DNA of 64,000 bases from Zobellia nedashkovskayae (GTDB lineage Bacteria > Bacteroidota > Bacteroidia > Flavobacteriales > Flavobacteriaceae): NCBI RefSeq assembly GCF_015330125.1, contig NZ_JADDXR010000002.1:3236685-3300684 (forward strand). The letters run 5' to 3'. The first letter of the stretch is position 1; every line of letters starts with the position of its first letter. A program made the position numbers and the translations under genes. The notes beneath the pieces were generated by a model that searched no databases, was not told the origin of the DNA, and saw only the letters and a list, made by a program, of their open reading frames with translations. Of the stretch, positions 37,823 to 47,038 are shown piece after piece.

Positions 37823-38563
37823 TTAGCTTTCTTGCCAAATTTGCCATGAACGGTCTGCCTGAAGTTCCAACATCCTTAGACCATTAGAAATTTGGGCACC
37901 TTTGGCCTCACCGGCAGTCAAAAAAGCCGATTTTTCGGGGTTATAAATAAGGTCGAAAAGAAAATGTTTGTCATTAAGAAATTCGTAAGGTAGGGTAGGA
38001 CGCTCCTCAATATTAGGATGTGTACCTAAGGGAGTACAGTTTACCAAAATGGTATGTTCTTTTAGAACATTCTCAGTAACCTGATCATAACTTATTTTGT
38101 TATCTCCGGGGCTTCTTGAAACAAAAATATATGAAATACCCATTTCGCCCAACACATAAGCCACGGCTTTTGACGCACCCCCAGTTCCTAGGATTAACGC
38201 TTTTTTATGGTGAGGTTTTAGAAAAGGAGCCATAGCATTCTTAAAACCATATGCATCTGTATTGAAGCCTTTTAGTCCGTTTTCTGTAAATTGAATAGTA
38301 TTGACAGCACCAATCTTTTCAGCCTCTGGGTCTAATTCAGATAAAAAAGGCATTACTTCTTGTTTATAGGGTATGGTAACGTTCATACCTTTAATATCAG
38401 TATTGTTTTTAAGAACATCGGTAATTTCTTCAATAGCTTGAAAGTCAAAATTTTCATACGAATAGGTATCTAGACCTAAATCAGAGAATTTTTTGGTGAA
38501 ATACCCTCGTGAAAATGAGTACGAGATATCTTTTCCTACTAATCCAAACCTAATTCTTTTCAT
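37823..38563 (-). CDS. aroE: Shikimate dehydrogenase AroE
   Basis: The 246-residue enzyme reduces 3-dehydroshikimate to shikimate with NADPH in aromatic amino acid synthesis. The N-terminal substrate domain has SYSFSRGYF (equivalent to the SxS motif), GMNVTIPYKQEV with the catalytic lysine, and GAVNTIQF and GFNTDAYGF. The nucleotide-binding domain has ALILGTGGASKAVAYVL. The C-terminus contains NCTPLGTHP and GLRMLELQA. All catalytic residues appear present, and the short length is typical of Bacteroidota AroE. It starts 31 bases after the tandem DUF368 genes and may be transcribed with them. Confidence 0.95.
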   Translation of the reverse strand: MKRIRFGLVGKDISYSFSRGYFTKKFSDLGLDTYSYENFDFQAIEEITDVLKNNTDIKGMNVTIPYKQEVMPFLSELDPEAEKIGAVNTIQFTENGLKGFNTDAYGFKNAMAPFLKPHHKKALILGTGGASKAVAYVLGEMGISYIFVSRSPGDNKISYDQVTENVLKEHTILVNCTPLGTHPNIEERPTLPYEFLNDKHFLFDLIYNPEKSAFLTAGEAKGAQISNGLRMLELQADRSWQIWQES

Positions 38564-38594
38564 GTTTTATTTTTTTTGATAAAGCTGAAACTCG

Positions 38595-39623
38595 TTACAT
38601 TGAGAGCTCATTTTCTTTTCGAACCTTTCCGTACCAATCTAATAATAGTAGAATGGCAATTCCGACGATCACAAAAAATATGGCCCACCAAGTTTCGGAA
38701 CTTCCCAAATCTGGAAAGAACCGTTCATAATTAAGGATAATTTCTTTTCCGTTGCTGTCCAGGATCAACTCCCCAAAAGTATCTGTTTTAAAAATAGTAC
38801 GTTTCCAAGGCCAAACCACACCCAAGGAACCGGTTATAAAACCAATGATAACCGCTGTGGTAATATGTTTAAAATGTTTTAAAACATAGGTCAGTAGATG
38901 AGAAAGACTAACTAACCCTGTGGCAGAACCTGCTGTAAACACAGCTAAAATGGTCAAAGTTCTTAAACGTTCAGGATTACTTGTAAAGCTATAATCACCA
39001 ATTATTATTTCTGCAAAAGTGTCATAGAGAGCGTTTACGGAGTCTACTAATAACAACACGTAATTGCCTAATAATATAAGAATGAAAGATCCGGAAAGCC
39101 CTGGTAATGTCATACCGGAAACACTAATAATACCACAGATAAAAATGAAAAAAAGATTGTCATTCTCTTTTGCAGGATTAAGAAAACTTATGGATATACC
39201 CACAATAAGCCCAATCAAACCGGCTGTTATGGTTCTTTTGCTCCAGTGTTCAAAGTCTTTTGAAATGTAATAGATAGAGCCTAAAATCATACCAAAAAAA
39301 GCAGACCAGACAAAAAGTTCTTTTTGCGCCAAGAAATAATCCAATAATCTGGATATGCTGAAATAGCTAATCAACATTCCAAAAATAAGTAAGGAAAGAA
39401 ACGTACCGTTAATATACCGGTAGAAACTCCTGAATCTTCCACTTAAAAGAAGTTTGAATGCTTTACCGTTTACTTTTTGAAGTGAGTAAATGAATTCCTC
39501 GTAAAACCCGGCAACAAACGCAACTATACCACCTGATACACCAGGGACTTTGTTAGCGGCACCCATGCACAGACCCTTTATGACCAAAAAGAATTTGTCA
39601 ATAAATGTTCTGGTGTTGTACAT
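38595..39623 (-). CDS. DUF368 membrane protein, second of a tandem pair
   Basis: The start chosen is ATG 39623 (MYNTRTFIDKFFLVIKG), which lies just after the stop of the upstream paralogue; a longer form from 39695 would overlap it by 62 bases. The 342-residue protein has about nine transmembrane segments and the DUF368 signature GAANKVPGVSGGIVAF near the N-terminus, plus a second TLPGLSGSFILILLG block that mirrors it. The internal symmetry resembles polyprenyl-phosphate transporters of this family (PopT/DUF368), which recycle C55-phosphate across the inner membrane. Its paralogue is 10 bases upstream; aroE is downstream. Confidence 0.9.
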   Translation of the reverse strand: MYNTRTFIDKFFLVIKGLCMGAANKVPGVSGGIVAFVAGFYEEFIYSLQKVNGKAFKLLLSGRFRSFYRYINGTFLSLLIFGMLISYFSISRLLDYFLAQKELFVWSAFFGMILGSIYYISKDFEHWSKRTITAGLIGLIVGISISFLNPAKENDNLFFIFICGIISVSGMTLPGLSGSFILILLGNYVLLLVDSVNALYDTFAEIIIGDYSFTSNPERLRTLTILAVFTAGSATGLVSLSHLLTYVLKHFKHITTAVIIGFITGSLGVVWPWKRTIFKTDTFGELILDSNGKEIILNYERFFPDLGSSETWWAIFFVIVGIAILLLLDWYGKVRKENELSM

Positions 39624-39633
39624 GAATGGGGAC

Positions 39634-40548
39634 TTATTTTTTTGAAGCTGTTCTTTCAAGAACGAAAATAACCAAGAAACCGACCAATGCAGCAATAATG
39701 GCTATCATAATTTTATTATCTCCATCAAAATTAAACGGACTCACGTTTTCATCTATCGTAATGATTTTTTCGCCAATCATCTTCGTATCTAAAATTCTTT
39801 TCCAAGGCCATATTTTATTTAAAGAACCAACAATGAAACCGGTTAATAGGGCAAGGGTAAGGTTCTTTTGGTGGTTGAACATCCACTTCAATAATTTAGC
39901 GAAACTCAATAAACCAAAAATTGCACCAACACCTACAACTCCTATAATTTTAAAGTCAAGATTATGCACCGCATCAATTATGGTTTTATAGGAACCCAAT
40001 AGAACAAGGATAAATGCACCTGAAATGCCAGGTAGAATCATGGCACAAATGGCAAGCGCGCCAGATAAAAACAAATAAGGTAAACTATCTGCACTTTCTG
40101 ATGGAGGCAGAGTTGTAATGTAATATGCAATGGCAGCCCCTAGAACTAGTGCTATCAAGGTTTTAGCTTCCCATTTTTGAACTTCTTTACCTACTAACAG
40201 AATACTTGCTATAACTAGACCAAAAAAGAAAGACCATATAAGAATAGGTTTGTTTTCTAACAACCAGCTTACTAGTTTGGCCAAAGAGAGTACACTAATA
40301 CCAATACCTACAAAAAGAGCTAAAAGAAAATTACCGTTTAGTTTGGTCCAGGCTGCTTTTAGTCCATTTTCTTTGAATTCTTTAAAAAGAGAAATATCTA
40401 CGTTGTTGATAGAAGAAATAAGTTCTTCATAAATGCCGGAAATAAAAGCGATTGTTCCGCCAGATACTCCTGGTACAACATCGGCAGCGCCCATGGCCAT
40501 ACCTTTTAAAGTAATGAAAGTATAGTCTAAAAAATTTCTGTTTTCCAT
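39634..40548 (-). CDS. DUF368 membrane protein, first of a tandem pair
   Basis: The 304-residue inner-membrane protein has the family signature GAADVVPGVSGGTIAF near residue 22 and the inverted-repeat partner ILPGISGAFILVLLG near residue 175, with about eight or nine hydrophobic segments. DUF368 members (PopT) have been reported as undecaprenyl-phosphate translocases in other bacteria, which would serve peptidoglycan and polysaccharide synthesis. It and the next gene are clearly homologous but not close copies, so the duplication is old. The start (MENRNFLDYTFITLKG) matches the usual DUF368 N-terminus. Confidence 0.9.
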   Translation of the reverse strand: MENRNFLDYTFITLKGMAMGAADVVPGVSGGTIAFISGIYEELISSINNVDISLFKEFKENGLKAAWTKLNGNFLLALFVGIGISVLSLAKLVSWLLENKPILIWSFFFGLVIASILLVGKEVQKWEAKTLIALVLGAAIAYYITTLPPSESADSLPYLFLSGALAICAMILPGISGAFILVLLGSYKTIIDAVHNLDFKIIGVVGVGAIFGLLSFAKLLKWMFNHQKNLTLALLTGFIVGSLNKIWPWKRILDTKMIGEKIITIDENVSPFNFDGDNKIMIAIIAALVGFLVIFVLERTASKK

Positions 40549-40663
40549 GTGGTTTGTTCGTTGAAAAGCAAAAATAGCTTTTAAAATTTGAACGTAGGAA
40601 AAAATGGAACAAGCCCTTATAATTTTTATAGATTAAAAATATAAGAGCTTGGTAATTAGTTCT

Positions 40664-42064
40664 TTATTTTGAAGCTTTTTCGGCCTTTTCTACAGCTTCC
40701 AATACCCAGTCAGATTTGGTGTATTGTGGGAACTCTTCAAAGAAAAGCGAAAGTTTTTGAAGATCTAGCTTTAATGCATCCATAAAACTGATACGGCCAT
40801 TTATCATATCTCTATTGGCTAAATGAAATCCTGCAGTTTTGTATTTAAGTTCTGCGCTTTCAGGATAGAATTGTTGGCCTTGTGCCAAAATTTGTAACGC
40901 ACTTGCTGTATCTTCATTACTTAAGAGAACATCTGCCCAATTAAGCCAGGTCTTTAATTCATAGTTGCCTAAATCTACAGCCTGTTTAAACGCAAAATCT
41001 GCTTGATCATACTTCTTTAATGCAGCATTTATATAGGCACACTTTTTCCAATACGATGGGTTTTCTCCATCTATGTTCAAAGCTTTGTTTACGTAGTGAA
41101 GGGCTTTGTCGTAGTTTTTTCTTCTGAAATAGAAATCGGTAATGGCTAACCATCCCTTGTCTAACAAAGGGTCTTCGTGAACGGTATGGTAGTAATAGTA
41201 CTTGGCCATATCGTCATTTTGTAATTGCTCATGACACTTTCCTATCCTTAAATAAGCGTGAGAAGTTGGGTCTTCCATTTTAATGGTAGTCTCATAATTT
41301 TCTATCGCTTCATTGTATTTGCCCAATTTTTCAAGGACTTTACCTTTCTCGAAGTAAGCTCCAATAAAAGTATCATCTGAAATAATGGCAAAATCGAATG
41401 CGGCTAGGGCTTCAGTATGCATTTTCTTATATGTATACTGCTTACCCAACTGATGCCATGCTACTTCACAGTAGGGATTTCGCTCTAAATAATCGTTCAA
41501 GTAGACAATAGCACCATCGTGATCTTCTAAAAACTCAAAACAGTATATGACATTGTATAATGACGAATAATCTTGCTCGTCAAAGGAAACGCAACGCATA
41601 AAACTCTCTTTAGCCGATTTAAAATCGTCCATAAAAAGGTACTCCATCCCTAATAAAGAATGAATATCAAAGCTGTTTTCCGCTAAGTCAAGAGCCTTAT
41701 TCAACAGGGCTACCGCTGCTTCATGGTTGTCTTTTTTTGAATAGATGTTCGCCCGCTGTATAAAGATTTCTTCATTGGTAGGGTCTAGTATCTGAAGCTC
41801 GTCTAGATACTGCTCGGCAATATCCAATTGGTTTTCAAAAACTAATACCTCAATATTCAACAACTTCAGTTCAATCGCATCTGGATGTTGTTGAAGACCA
41901 ATTTTAATTGCTTTCTTCGCTAGCGCTATTTTGCCGTTGTTTAAATAATGATGTATGATGTCCTCAAAATCCTCTGAGTCAAAAAAATAGACGTCATCGG
42001 TTTTGAGCATCGATTCAAACTTGGCAATTGGCCTGTTCGGCCTTTCGTTGGATTCTAACGCCAT
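40664..42064 (-). CDS. TPR-repeat protein
   Basis: The 466-residue soluble protein is made almost entirely of tetratricopeptide repeats: alternating helices with A-x-x-x-Y/F-x-x-A-L patterns, for example EIFIQRANIYSKKDNHEAAV, GAYFEKGKVLEKLGKYNEAI, ASHAYLRIGKCHEQL-type units and DKALHYVNKALNIDGENP. At least ten repeats can be counted. There is no signal peptide or transmembrane segment, so it is probably a cytosolic scaffold. It lies upstream of the DUF368 pair with a gap of 115 bases. Similar large TPR proteins are conserved in Flavobacteriaceae, but I know no specific function. Confidence 0.9.
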   Translation of the reverse strand: MALESNERPNRPIAKFESMLKTDDVYFFDSEDFEDIIHHYLNNGKIALAKKAIKIGLQQHPDAIELKLLNIEVLVFENQLDIAEQYLDELQILDPTNEEIFIQRANIYSKKDNHEAAVALLNKALDLAENSFDIHSLLGMEYLFMDDFKSAKESFMRCVSFDEQDYSSLYNVIYCFEFLEDHDGAIVYLNDYLERNPYCEVAWHQLGKQYTYKKMHTEALAAFDFAIISDDTFIGAYFEKGKVLEKLGKYNEAIENYETTIKMEDPTSHAYLRIGKCHEQLQNDDMAKYYYYHTVHEDPLLDKGWLAITDFYFRRKNYDKALHYVNKALNIDGENPSYWKKCAYINAALKKYDQADFAFKQAVDLGNYELKTWLNWADVLLSNEDTASALQILAQGQQFYPESAELKYKTAGFHLANRDMINGRISFMDALKLDLQKLSLFFEEFPQYTKSDWVLEAVEKAEKASK

Positions 42065-42160
42065 AGGAACGTTTTGGTTAAACTCTGTTATTAAAAGTAG
42101 CCTTTTGAAGTGCTCTTTCGAACCTGATTCACCTATATTATTAACAAATTAGTTAACAAG

Positions 42161-43342
42161 TTATTGCTTGTAATCTTCTAAAACTTCAAGGATTATGCCA
42201 CAACCGGTTTCAATTTCATCTTTAGAAATGGTTAATGGCGGTGAAATTCGTACTGCAGTGGGTTCAAAAAGTAACCAAAATAAGATTAAACCTTTCTTGG
42301 CACAGGTTAGCACTAAGTAATTGGCTATTTCGGCATTTTCTAGAATTAAGGCCAACATTAGGCCTTTTCCTCTAATTTCCTTTATTAGTCGGTGCTCGAG
42401 TAGTTTTCTAACAAGAGTTTCTTTTATAAGGGTGTCAGAAATAAATTGAGTTTCGGTAATTTCTTTCAACGTGGCCAAGCAGGCGGCCGCAATGACGGGA
42501 TTACCACCAAAAGTAGTAATATGACCTAATTTTGGACTGTCCTGCAATGTGGACATAAGTTGATTAGACGCTGTGAATGCCCCAACAGGTAGGCCTGAGG
42601 CCATTCCTTTTCCGGTTACTAAAATGTCTGGCACACAGTCATAATGCTCAAAAGCGAATAGTTTACCGGTACGGCCAAAACCAGGCTGAATTTCATCTAA
42701 AATCAATAAAGTTCCCGTTTCGTTACAACGCTCACGTACTTTCTTTAGATATCCGTTTTTTGGTTCTATAAAACCTGCACCACCTTGTATGGTCTCTAAA
42801 ATGACACCGGCAGTCTTTTCTGTTATTTTCTTTAAATCTTCTTCGTTGTTAAACTCAATAAAACTAACATCTGGTATAAGTGGTCTAAAAGCGCTTTTTC
42901 GTTCTTCATAACCCATTACGCTTAAACTACCCATGGTATTGCCGTGATAAGCATGGCGTGCGGCTATCAATTGACTTCTGCCAGTAGCTCTTCGCGCTAA
43001 TTTAAGCGCGCCTTCAACAGCTTCGGTTCCGCTATTGACCATGTAAGTGGTTTCTAAAGAAGTGGGTAGGAGCGAAGCAAGCAATTTGGTGTATGCCACG
43101 GCTGGTTCTTGAACATACTCCCCATACACCATGACATGCATATAGGTTTCTGTTTGTTTTTGAACAGCAGCTATAACTTTAGGATGACAATGACCCAGAC
43201 TACAGGCAGAAACACCTGCAACAAAATCTAAATGTGCATTACCATTGGTGTCATAAATATAACTACCTTTGGCATGCGAAACCTCTAGGGCCAAAGGATG
43301 TGGCGAAGTTTGCGCTTGATATTTTAGAAAATCTTGTTTCAT
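42161..43342 (-). CDS. Class III (acetylornithine/4-aminobutyrate-type) aminotransferase
   Basis: The 393-residue PLP enzyme has the class III signature ending in ILVTGKGMASGLPVGAF, with the Schiff-base lysine near residue 240. The pyridoxal-ring aspartate precedes it in LILDEIQPGFGRTG, and the phosphate site is in MVNSGTEAVEGALK. The class transaminates acetylornithine, 4-aminobutyrate, ornithine and similar amines. Which of these applies cannot be settled, because no arginine or GABA genes are next to it. It overlaps the OstA-like gene by four bases (ATGA), so the two are translationally coupled, an arrangement common in Flavobacteriaceae. Confidence 0.93.
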   Translation of the reverse strand: MKQDFLKYQAQTSPHPLALEVSHAKGSYIYDTNGNAHLDFVAGVSACSLGHCHPKVIAAVQKQTETYMHVMVYGEYVQEPAVAYTKLLASLLPTSLETTYMVNSGTEAVEGALKLARRATGRSQLIAARHAYHGNTMGSLSVMGYEERKSAFRPLIPDVSFIEFNNEEDLKKITEKTAGVILETIQGGAGFIEPKNGYLKKVRERCNETGTLLILDEIQPGFGRTGKLFAFEHYDCVPDILVTGKGMASGLPVGAFTASNQLMSTLQDSPKLGHITTFGGNPVIAAACLATLKEITETQFISDTLIKETLVRKLLEHRLIKEIRGKGLMLALILENAEIANYLVLTCAKKGLILFWLLFEPTAVRISPPLTISKDEIETGCGIILEVLEDYKQ

Positions 43343-45081
43343 TTTAAAGGACTAGAAGTCACTTTTTTGAGCTTAGGTCTTAAGATAGGCGTAGGGGCCT
43401 TATTATTTGGAGGAGGAATTTTGTTGACCGGGTCACTGGAGTTTCCGGAACGTTCTGCTTCCTCTGCATCAATATCAATAGGGTTTTCTATACCTCTTAT
43501 GATAGGGAGTTCTATATTATTATCATCTTCATCAAAAATATCATCTTTGGTAACTATTCGCTCATCGCCACGCCAGATAAAACCTTTTAGTTTCCGACTT
43601 TCAACGGGAAGTTCTGTTTCAGGAAAAATATCGCCGTCGGGATCAATAAAGAAAGAAAGGTCTTCAACATCATTATTGGCCATTACAATATTAATTTTAC
43701 TGCAAATGGTTTTGTCAATTCCTATAAGCTCTTCATCGTCATTATACATATAATATATAACCTCGGTATTTTTGACTAAGTCTATGTATTTCAGTTCGTT
43801 TTCTACAAATTTTCCGAAAAGGTCCTTACCCTTAGCTTGGTTGTAACCAGTCATACTAATACTATCCAAAGAGATAATAAAAGCGTTTTCTAATACTTTG
43901 AGCGAATCTAGTTTTTCCGTTTCAAGGTTGGAAATGAGATGTATGCTATCACCCGTCATTTGATTATCACCATTCCATATCACGGGATTACGAATCAATT
44001 GAGTGATTCCTGTTTTTTCGGATGAATGCACAGAATCACACTTACCACTTAAGTCGGTTTTGTAAAATTTAGCATTTCTAAAAGCACGTAGTATTCTGTT
44101 TTCAGGCTTTCCTGTGATCATTAACGTATCACCATGCATATAAAGCGAATCTTGTTCTACTAGACTTATAGAAACAGCGCGCTTAGTAGCAAACACAGAA
44201 TCTTTTGCTTTAAATACTTCTGCATAATGAGCGCGTATAATACCATTGTTTACGGTATCGGTAACCGTAATGTTATTGGTAGCGGATGCAAACTCCGAAG
44301 CTTTATCAAAATACACGCTATCTCCTTCAATAATACGGTTGTTATAATCAATACGAGTATTTTTTATCCCATAGCCGCTTTCTATTTTTGTGTCATAAAA
44401 ACCACGTTCGCAATATATTTTATAGGCTTCTCCGGTTATAGTAGAGGGGCCATACATATATGCATTCTTGGAGGTTGTGTAGTAATCTAGTTGCTCGGAA
44501 TCTAGAATGTACTGCGGGTTGTCTATATGAACGCTATCTAAAAACTGGTATTTGTCCAACTCCATAAAATAGCGACCTATTTCACTGGTCAAAGTATTCG
44601 AAGAATCTATTATGGTACCCGAACTATTGTAATACGACTCTTGATTTTCACGATCAAAATAGAGCGTATCCGTTCTTAGGGTCATTTTACCACTCTGCTG
44701 ATCGGTTTCCAAAAGAACACTCTCAAAGGCTTTGGCTAGTTTTGTCTCGCCATCGTAATTAATTTTTCCACTGGTCATTTCAATGGAGTCACCTTGCTGT
44801 AAGCGTACGTTACCTACTGCCCGTAAGCGGTTTTCCTTCTGATAAAATATGGCAATGTCACACCAAAGGTCAGCGCCTTGGTGTTCAAACTGCACCTGCT
44901 TATCATCTTTACTAAAAATTGAAGCTCCAGGAAATTGAGATTCGTTTTTGGTGAAGTTGGCACCATAAACAATATTAATCTGTTTGCTTTGTGTGGTGTC
45001 TTGAGTGGAAGTCTTTTCTTCTTGAGCGTAGCCAATTATAGACGTGCCAAGTAAAAACAATAAAATGCGAAGTAGATTCAA
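43339..45081 (-). CDS. OstA-like LPS-assembly protein
   Basis: The 580-residue exported protein has a signal peptide (MNLLRILLFLLGTSIIGYAQ). The body is a series of beta strands typical of the OstA/LptA/LptD-N superfamily (DLWCDIAIFYQKENRLRAVG, VRLQQGDSIEMTSGKINYDG, DTLYFDRENQ, EQLDYYTTSKNAYMYG). These proteins form the periplasmic bridge that carries LPS to the outer membrane. The C-terminal 60 residues are acidic and then Pro/Lys-rich (NKIPPPNNKAP). It is longer than LptA and lacks an LptD barrel, so a bridge component is the best guess. The aminotransferase overlaps its end; purA lies upstream across a region with inverted repeats. Confidence 0.88.
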   Translation of the reverse strand: MNLLRILLFLLGTSIIGYAQEEKTSTQDTTQSKQINIVYGANFTKNESQFPGASIFSKDDKQVQFEHQGADLWCDIAIFYQKENRLRAVGNVRLQQGDSIEMTSGKINYDGETKLAKAFESVLLETDQQSGKMTLRTDTLYFDRENQESYYNSSGTIIDSSNTLTSEIGRYFMELDKYQFLDSVHIDNPQYILDSEQLDYYTTSKNAYMYGPSTITGEAYKIYCERGFYDTKIESGYGIKNTRIDYNNRIIEGDSVYFDKASEFASATNNITVTDTVNNGIIRAHYAEVFKAKDSVFATKRAVSISLVEQDSLYMHGDTLMITGKPENRILRAFRNAKFYKTDLSGKCDSVHSSEKTGITQLIRNPVIWNGDNQMTGDSIHLISNLETEKLDSLKVLENAFIISLDSISMTGYNQAKGKDLFGKFVENELKYIDLVKNTEVIYYMYNDDEELIGIDKTICSKINIVMANNDVEDLSFFIDPDGDIFPETELPVESRKLKGFIWRGDERIVTKDDIFDEDDNNIELPIIRGIENPIDIDAEEAERSGNSSDPVNKIPPPNNKAPTPILRPKLKKVTSSPLK

Positions 45082-45130
45082 TGCTATCTAAATTTTGCCT
45101 AAAAGTAGGTTTTTTTTAAAGGAAGCAATA

Positions 45131-45201
45131 TAGTTTAGGATAGATTTAGGAGGATTACAGATTAAGATAAAATCTATAAGTATCCAAACTATCCTAAACT
45201 A
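45131..45201. repeat. Perfect 13-bp inverted repeat between purA and the OstA-like gene
   Basis: TAGTTTAGGATAG at 45131-45143 is exactly complementary to CTATCCTAAACTA at 45189-45201. The similarity continues inward imperfectly (TTTAGGA repeated at 45145-45151; TATCCAAAC at 45181-45189), so each arm holds two copies of a TTTAGGA-like word. The spacer is 45 bases. Neither arm is followed by a T tract in the direction of transcription. Confidence 0.75.
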
Positions 45202-45204
45202 CAT

Positions 45205-45224
45205 ATCGAAATGTATATTTCGAT
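45205..45224 (-). terminator. Hairpin 20 bases downstream of purA, possible terminator or RNA-end structure
   Basis: ATCGAAAT (45205-45212) and ATTTCGAT (45217-45224) form a perfect 8-bp stem with a 4-base loop just past the purA stop. There is no T tract on the minus-strand side, so it is not a standard intrinsic terminator. Confidence 0.4.
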
Positions 45225-45243
45225 GTTCTTTTATAACCTTTGC

Positions 45244-46515
45244 TTACCTGTGTATAGTCTGTGTACGGTCGGGCCCTACAGAAACTATTTTAATAGGCAC
45301 TTCTAGTTCTTTTTCTAAGAACTCTATGTAGGCCATTAAGGTCGCTGGTAACTGATCAGCACTGCTCATTTTAGTAAGATCTTCTTTCCAGCCTTTCATT
45401 TCTGAATAAATGGGCGTTACATTTTCTGCTTCAATATTAAACGGAAGGTGTTCTATTTTTTTGCCTTTATAGTTATAAGCAGTACAGATTTTTAAAGTAT
45501 CAAATCCGCTTAAAACATCAGCTTTCATCATCATCAATTCGGTAACGCCGTTAATGATTACAGCATATTTTAAAGCAACAAGATCTAACCAACCACATCT
45601 TCTAGGACGGCCAGTAGTTGCACCAAACTCGTTACCTACACGAGCCATAGTCTCACCATCTTCATCAAAAAGTTCTGTTGGAAAAGGACCACTACCAACT
45701 CTTGTAGTATATGCTTTAAAAATACCTTTTACATCACCTATTTGGTTTGGAGCAACTCCAAGACCTGTACAGGCACCTGCAGCTGTAGTATTACTAGATG
45801 TTACAAAAGGATATGTTCCAAAATCAATATCTAATAATGAACCTTGTGCGCCTTCAGCCAATATTTTCTTACCGCTTTTTTGAGCTTGGTAAAGATATTC
45901 TTCACTGTCAATAAAAGTCAGTTCTTTTAATTCGTTAATAGAATCAAAAAAGTCTTTCTCCAATTCTGCCAAATCATACTGAATGTCTACATCGTGAAAA
46001 GCAATCATAGCTTCATGCTTGTTAGCTAAGCTACGATATTTTTCTTTCCAATCAGACATCTCAAGATCACCGATACGCATACCGTTACGGCCTGTTTTGT
46101 CCATATATGTCGGGCCTATTCCCTTTAGGGTAGAACCAATTTTAGCTTTCCCTTTTGATGCTTCTGAAGCCGCATCCAATAAACGGTGGGTAGGCAATAT
46201 AAGATGTGCTTTTCTTGAAATGAACAATTTAGCTTTAATATCTAAATTGAACTTTTTTAAAGCGTCTAATTCTTTTTTGAAGATTACTGGATCTATAACT
46301 ACTCCATTACCAACAATGTTTAAAGCGCTTTTGTGAAAAATTCCTGAAGGTATGGTATGTAAAACGTGTTTAATTCCATCAAACTCCAACGTATGTCCTG
46401 CATTTGGACCTCCTTGAAATCTTGCGATGATGTCGTAATCTGTTGTAAGTACATCAACAATTTTACCTTTTCCTTCGTCTCCCCACTGTAATCCTAACAA
46501 TAAATCTACTGCCAT
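45244..46515 (-). CDS. purA: Adenylosuccinate synthase PurA
   Basis: The 423-residue enzyme couples IMP and aspartate using GTP, the first step from IMP to AMP. The N-terminal GTP/IMP loop is QWGDEGKGKIVD at about residues 9-20, followed by GPNAGHTL. Further blocks are STLKGIGPTYMDK, AEGAQGSLLDIDFGTYPFVT, TRVGSGPFPTEL, TTGRPRRCGWLD and VSVGPDRTQT at the end. Length is normal. It follows the Fur-family regulator by 12 bases and lies downstream of spoT, so purine synthesis, stringent response and the regulator may share a transcript. Co-transcription is inferred from spacing only. Confidence 0.97.
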   Translation of the reverse strand: MAVDLLLGLQWGDEGKGKIVDVLTTDYDIIARFQGGPNAGHTLEFDGIKHVLHTIPSGIFHKSALNIVGNGVVIDPVIFKKELDALKKFNLDIKAKLFISRKAHLILPTHRLLDAASEASKGKAKIGSTLKGIGPTYMDKTGRNGMRIGDLEMSDWKEKYRSLANKHEAMIAFHDVDIQYDLAELEKDFFDSINELKELTFIDSEEYLYQAQKSGKKILAEGAQGSLLDIDFGTYPFVTSSNTTAAGACTGLGVAPNQIGDVKGIFKAYTTRVGSGPFPTELFDEDGETMARVGNEFGATTGRPRRCGWLDLVALKYAVIINGVTELMMMKADVLSGFDTLKICTAYNYKGKKIEHLPFNIEAENVTPIYSEMKGWKEDLTKMSSADQLPATLMAYIEFLEKELEVPIKIVSVGPDRTQTIHR

Positions 46516-46527
46516 TTAAAATTTTGG

Positions 46528-46983
46528 TTAGCTGTTCGTGTTTTCTTTTTTATTTCGAGTACCATAGAAATAGAGGGAGTGTGTATTGATTGTAATATCA
46601 AAAACTTCCTCAATGGTTTTCTTTATAGATTGAATACGAGGGTCGCAAAACTCCATAACTTCACCGGTATCGGTCAAGATAACATGATCATGTTGGCGAT
46701 CAAAATATGATTTCTCGTATTGTGCCTGGTTTTTGCCAAATTGATGCTTTCTAACCAGTTTACACTCTAATAAAAGTTCAATAGTATTGTAGAGTGTAGC
46801 ACGACTTACCCTGTAGTTTTTATTCTTCATATTTATGTACAGCGATTCGATATCGAAATGCTCTTCGCTGTCATAAATTTCTTGAAGTATAGCATAGCGT
46901 TCGGGTGTTTTTCTATGCCCGTTCTCTCCTAAAAAAGTGGTAAAAACGTTTTTTACGATTTCCTGATTTTTGTTGGCTGCCAT
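46528..46983 (-). CDS. Fur-family transcriptional regulator lacking the CxxC zinc motif
   Basis: The 151-residue protein has the Fur winged-helix N-terminus ([35 protein letters not shown]) and a C-terminal dimerisation domain with the [17 protein letters not shown] segment. In typical Fur, Zur or PerR this is HDHxxCxxCGxxxEF; here both cysteines are replaced (ILTDTG) and only one cysteine follows (EFCDP). The start ATG 46983 ([10 protein letters not shown]) is preferred to 47004, because a -7 element at 47016-47009 places the transcript start near 47000. It lies 12 bases before purA. The metal or signal it senses cannot be told. Confidence 0.9.
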   Translation of the reverse strand: MAANKNQEIVKNVFTTFLGENGHRKTPERYAILQEIYDSEEHFDIESLYINMKNKNYRVSRATLYNTIELLLECKLVRKHQFGKNQAQYEKSYFDRQHDHVILTDTGEVMEFCDPRIQSIKKTIEEVFDITINTHSLYFYGTRNKKENTNS

Positions 46984-47008
46984 AACTAGGGTTACATTCG
47001 TCAATCCG

Positions 47009-47016
47009 CAAAGGTA
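47009..47016 (-). promoter_or_regulatory. -7 promoter element upstream of the Fur-family gene
   Basis: On the minus strand 47016-47009 reads TACCTTTG, an exact TAnnTTTG match. It lies between spoT and the Fur gene, so fur-purA can be transcribed apart from spoT. It also decides the start codon choice for the Fur gene. Confidence 0.6.
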
Positions 47017-47038
47017 CGGTTATATTTTAATTAGAATT

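Noticed and set aside
43334..43753. Plus-strand ORF of 139 codons
   Set aside because: It is antisense to the end of the OstA-like gene, and its Ser-rich composition is that of a shadow frame.
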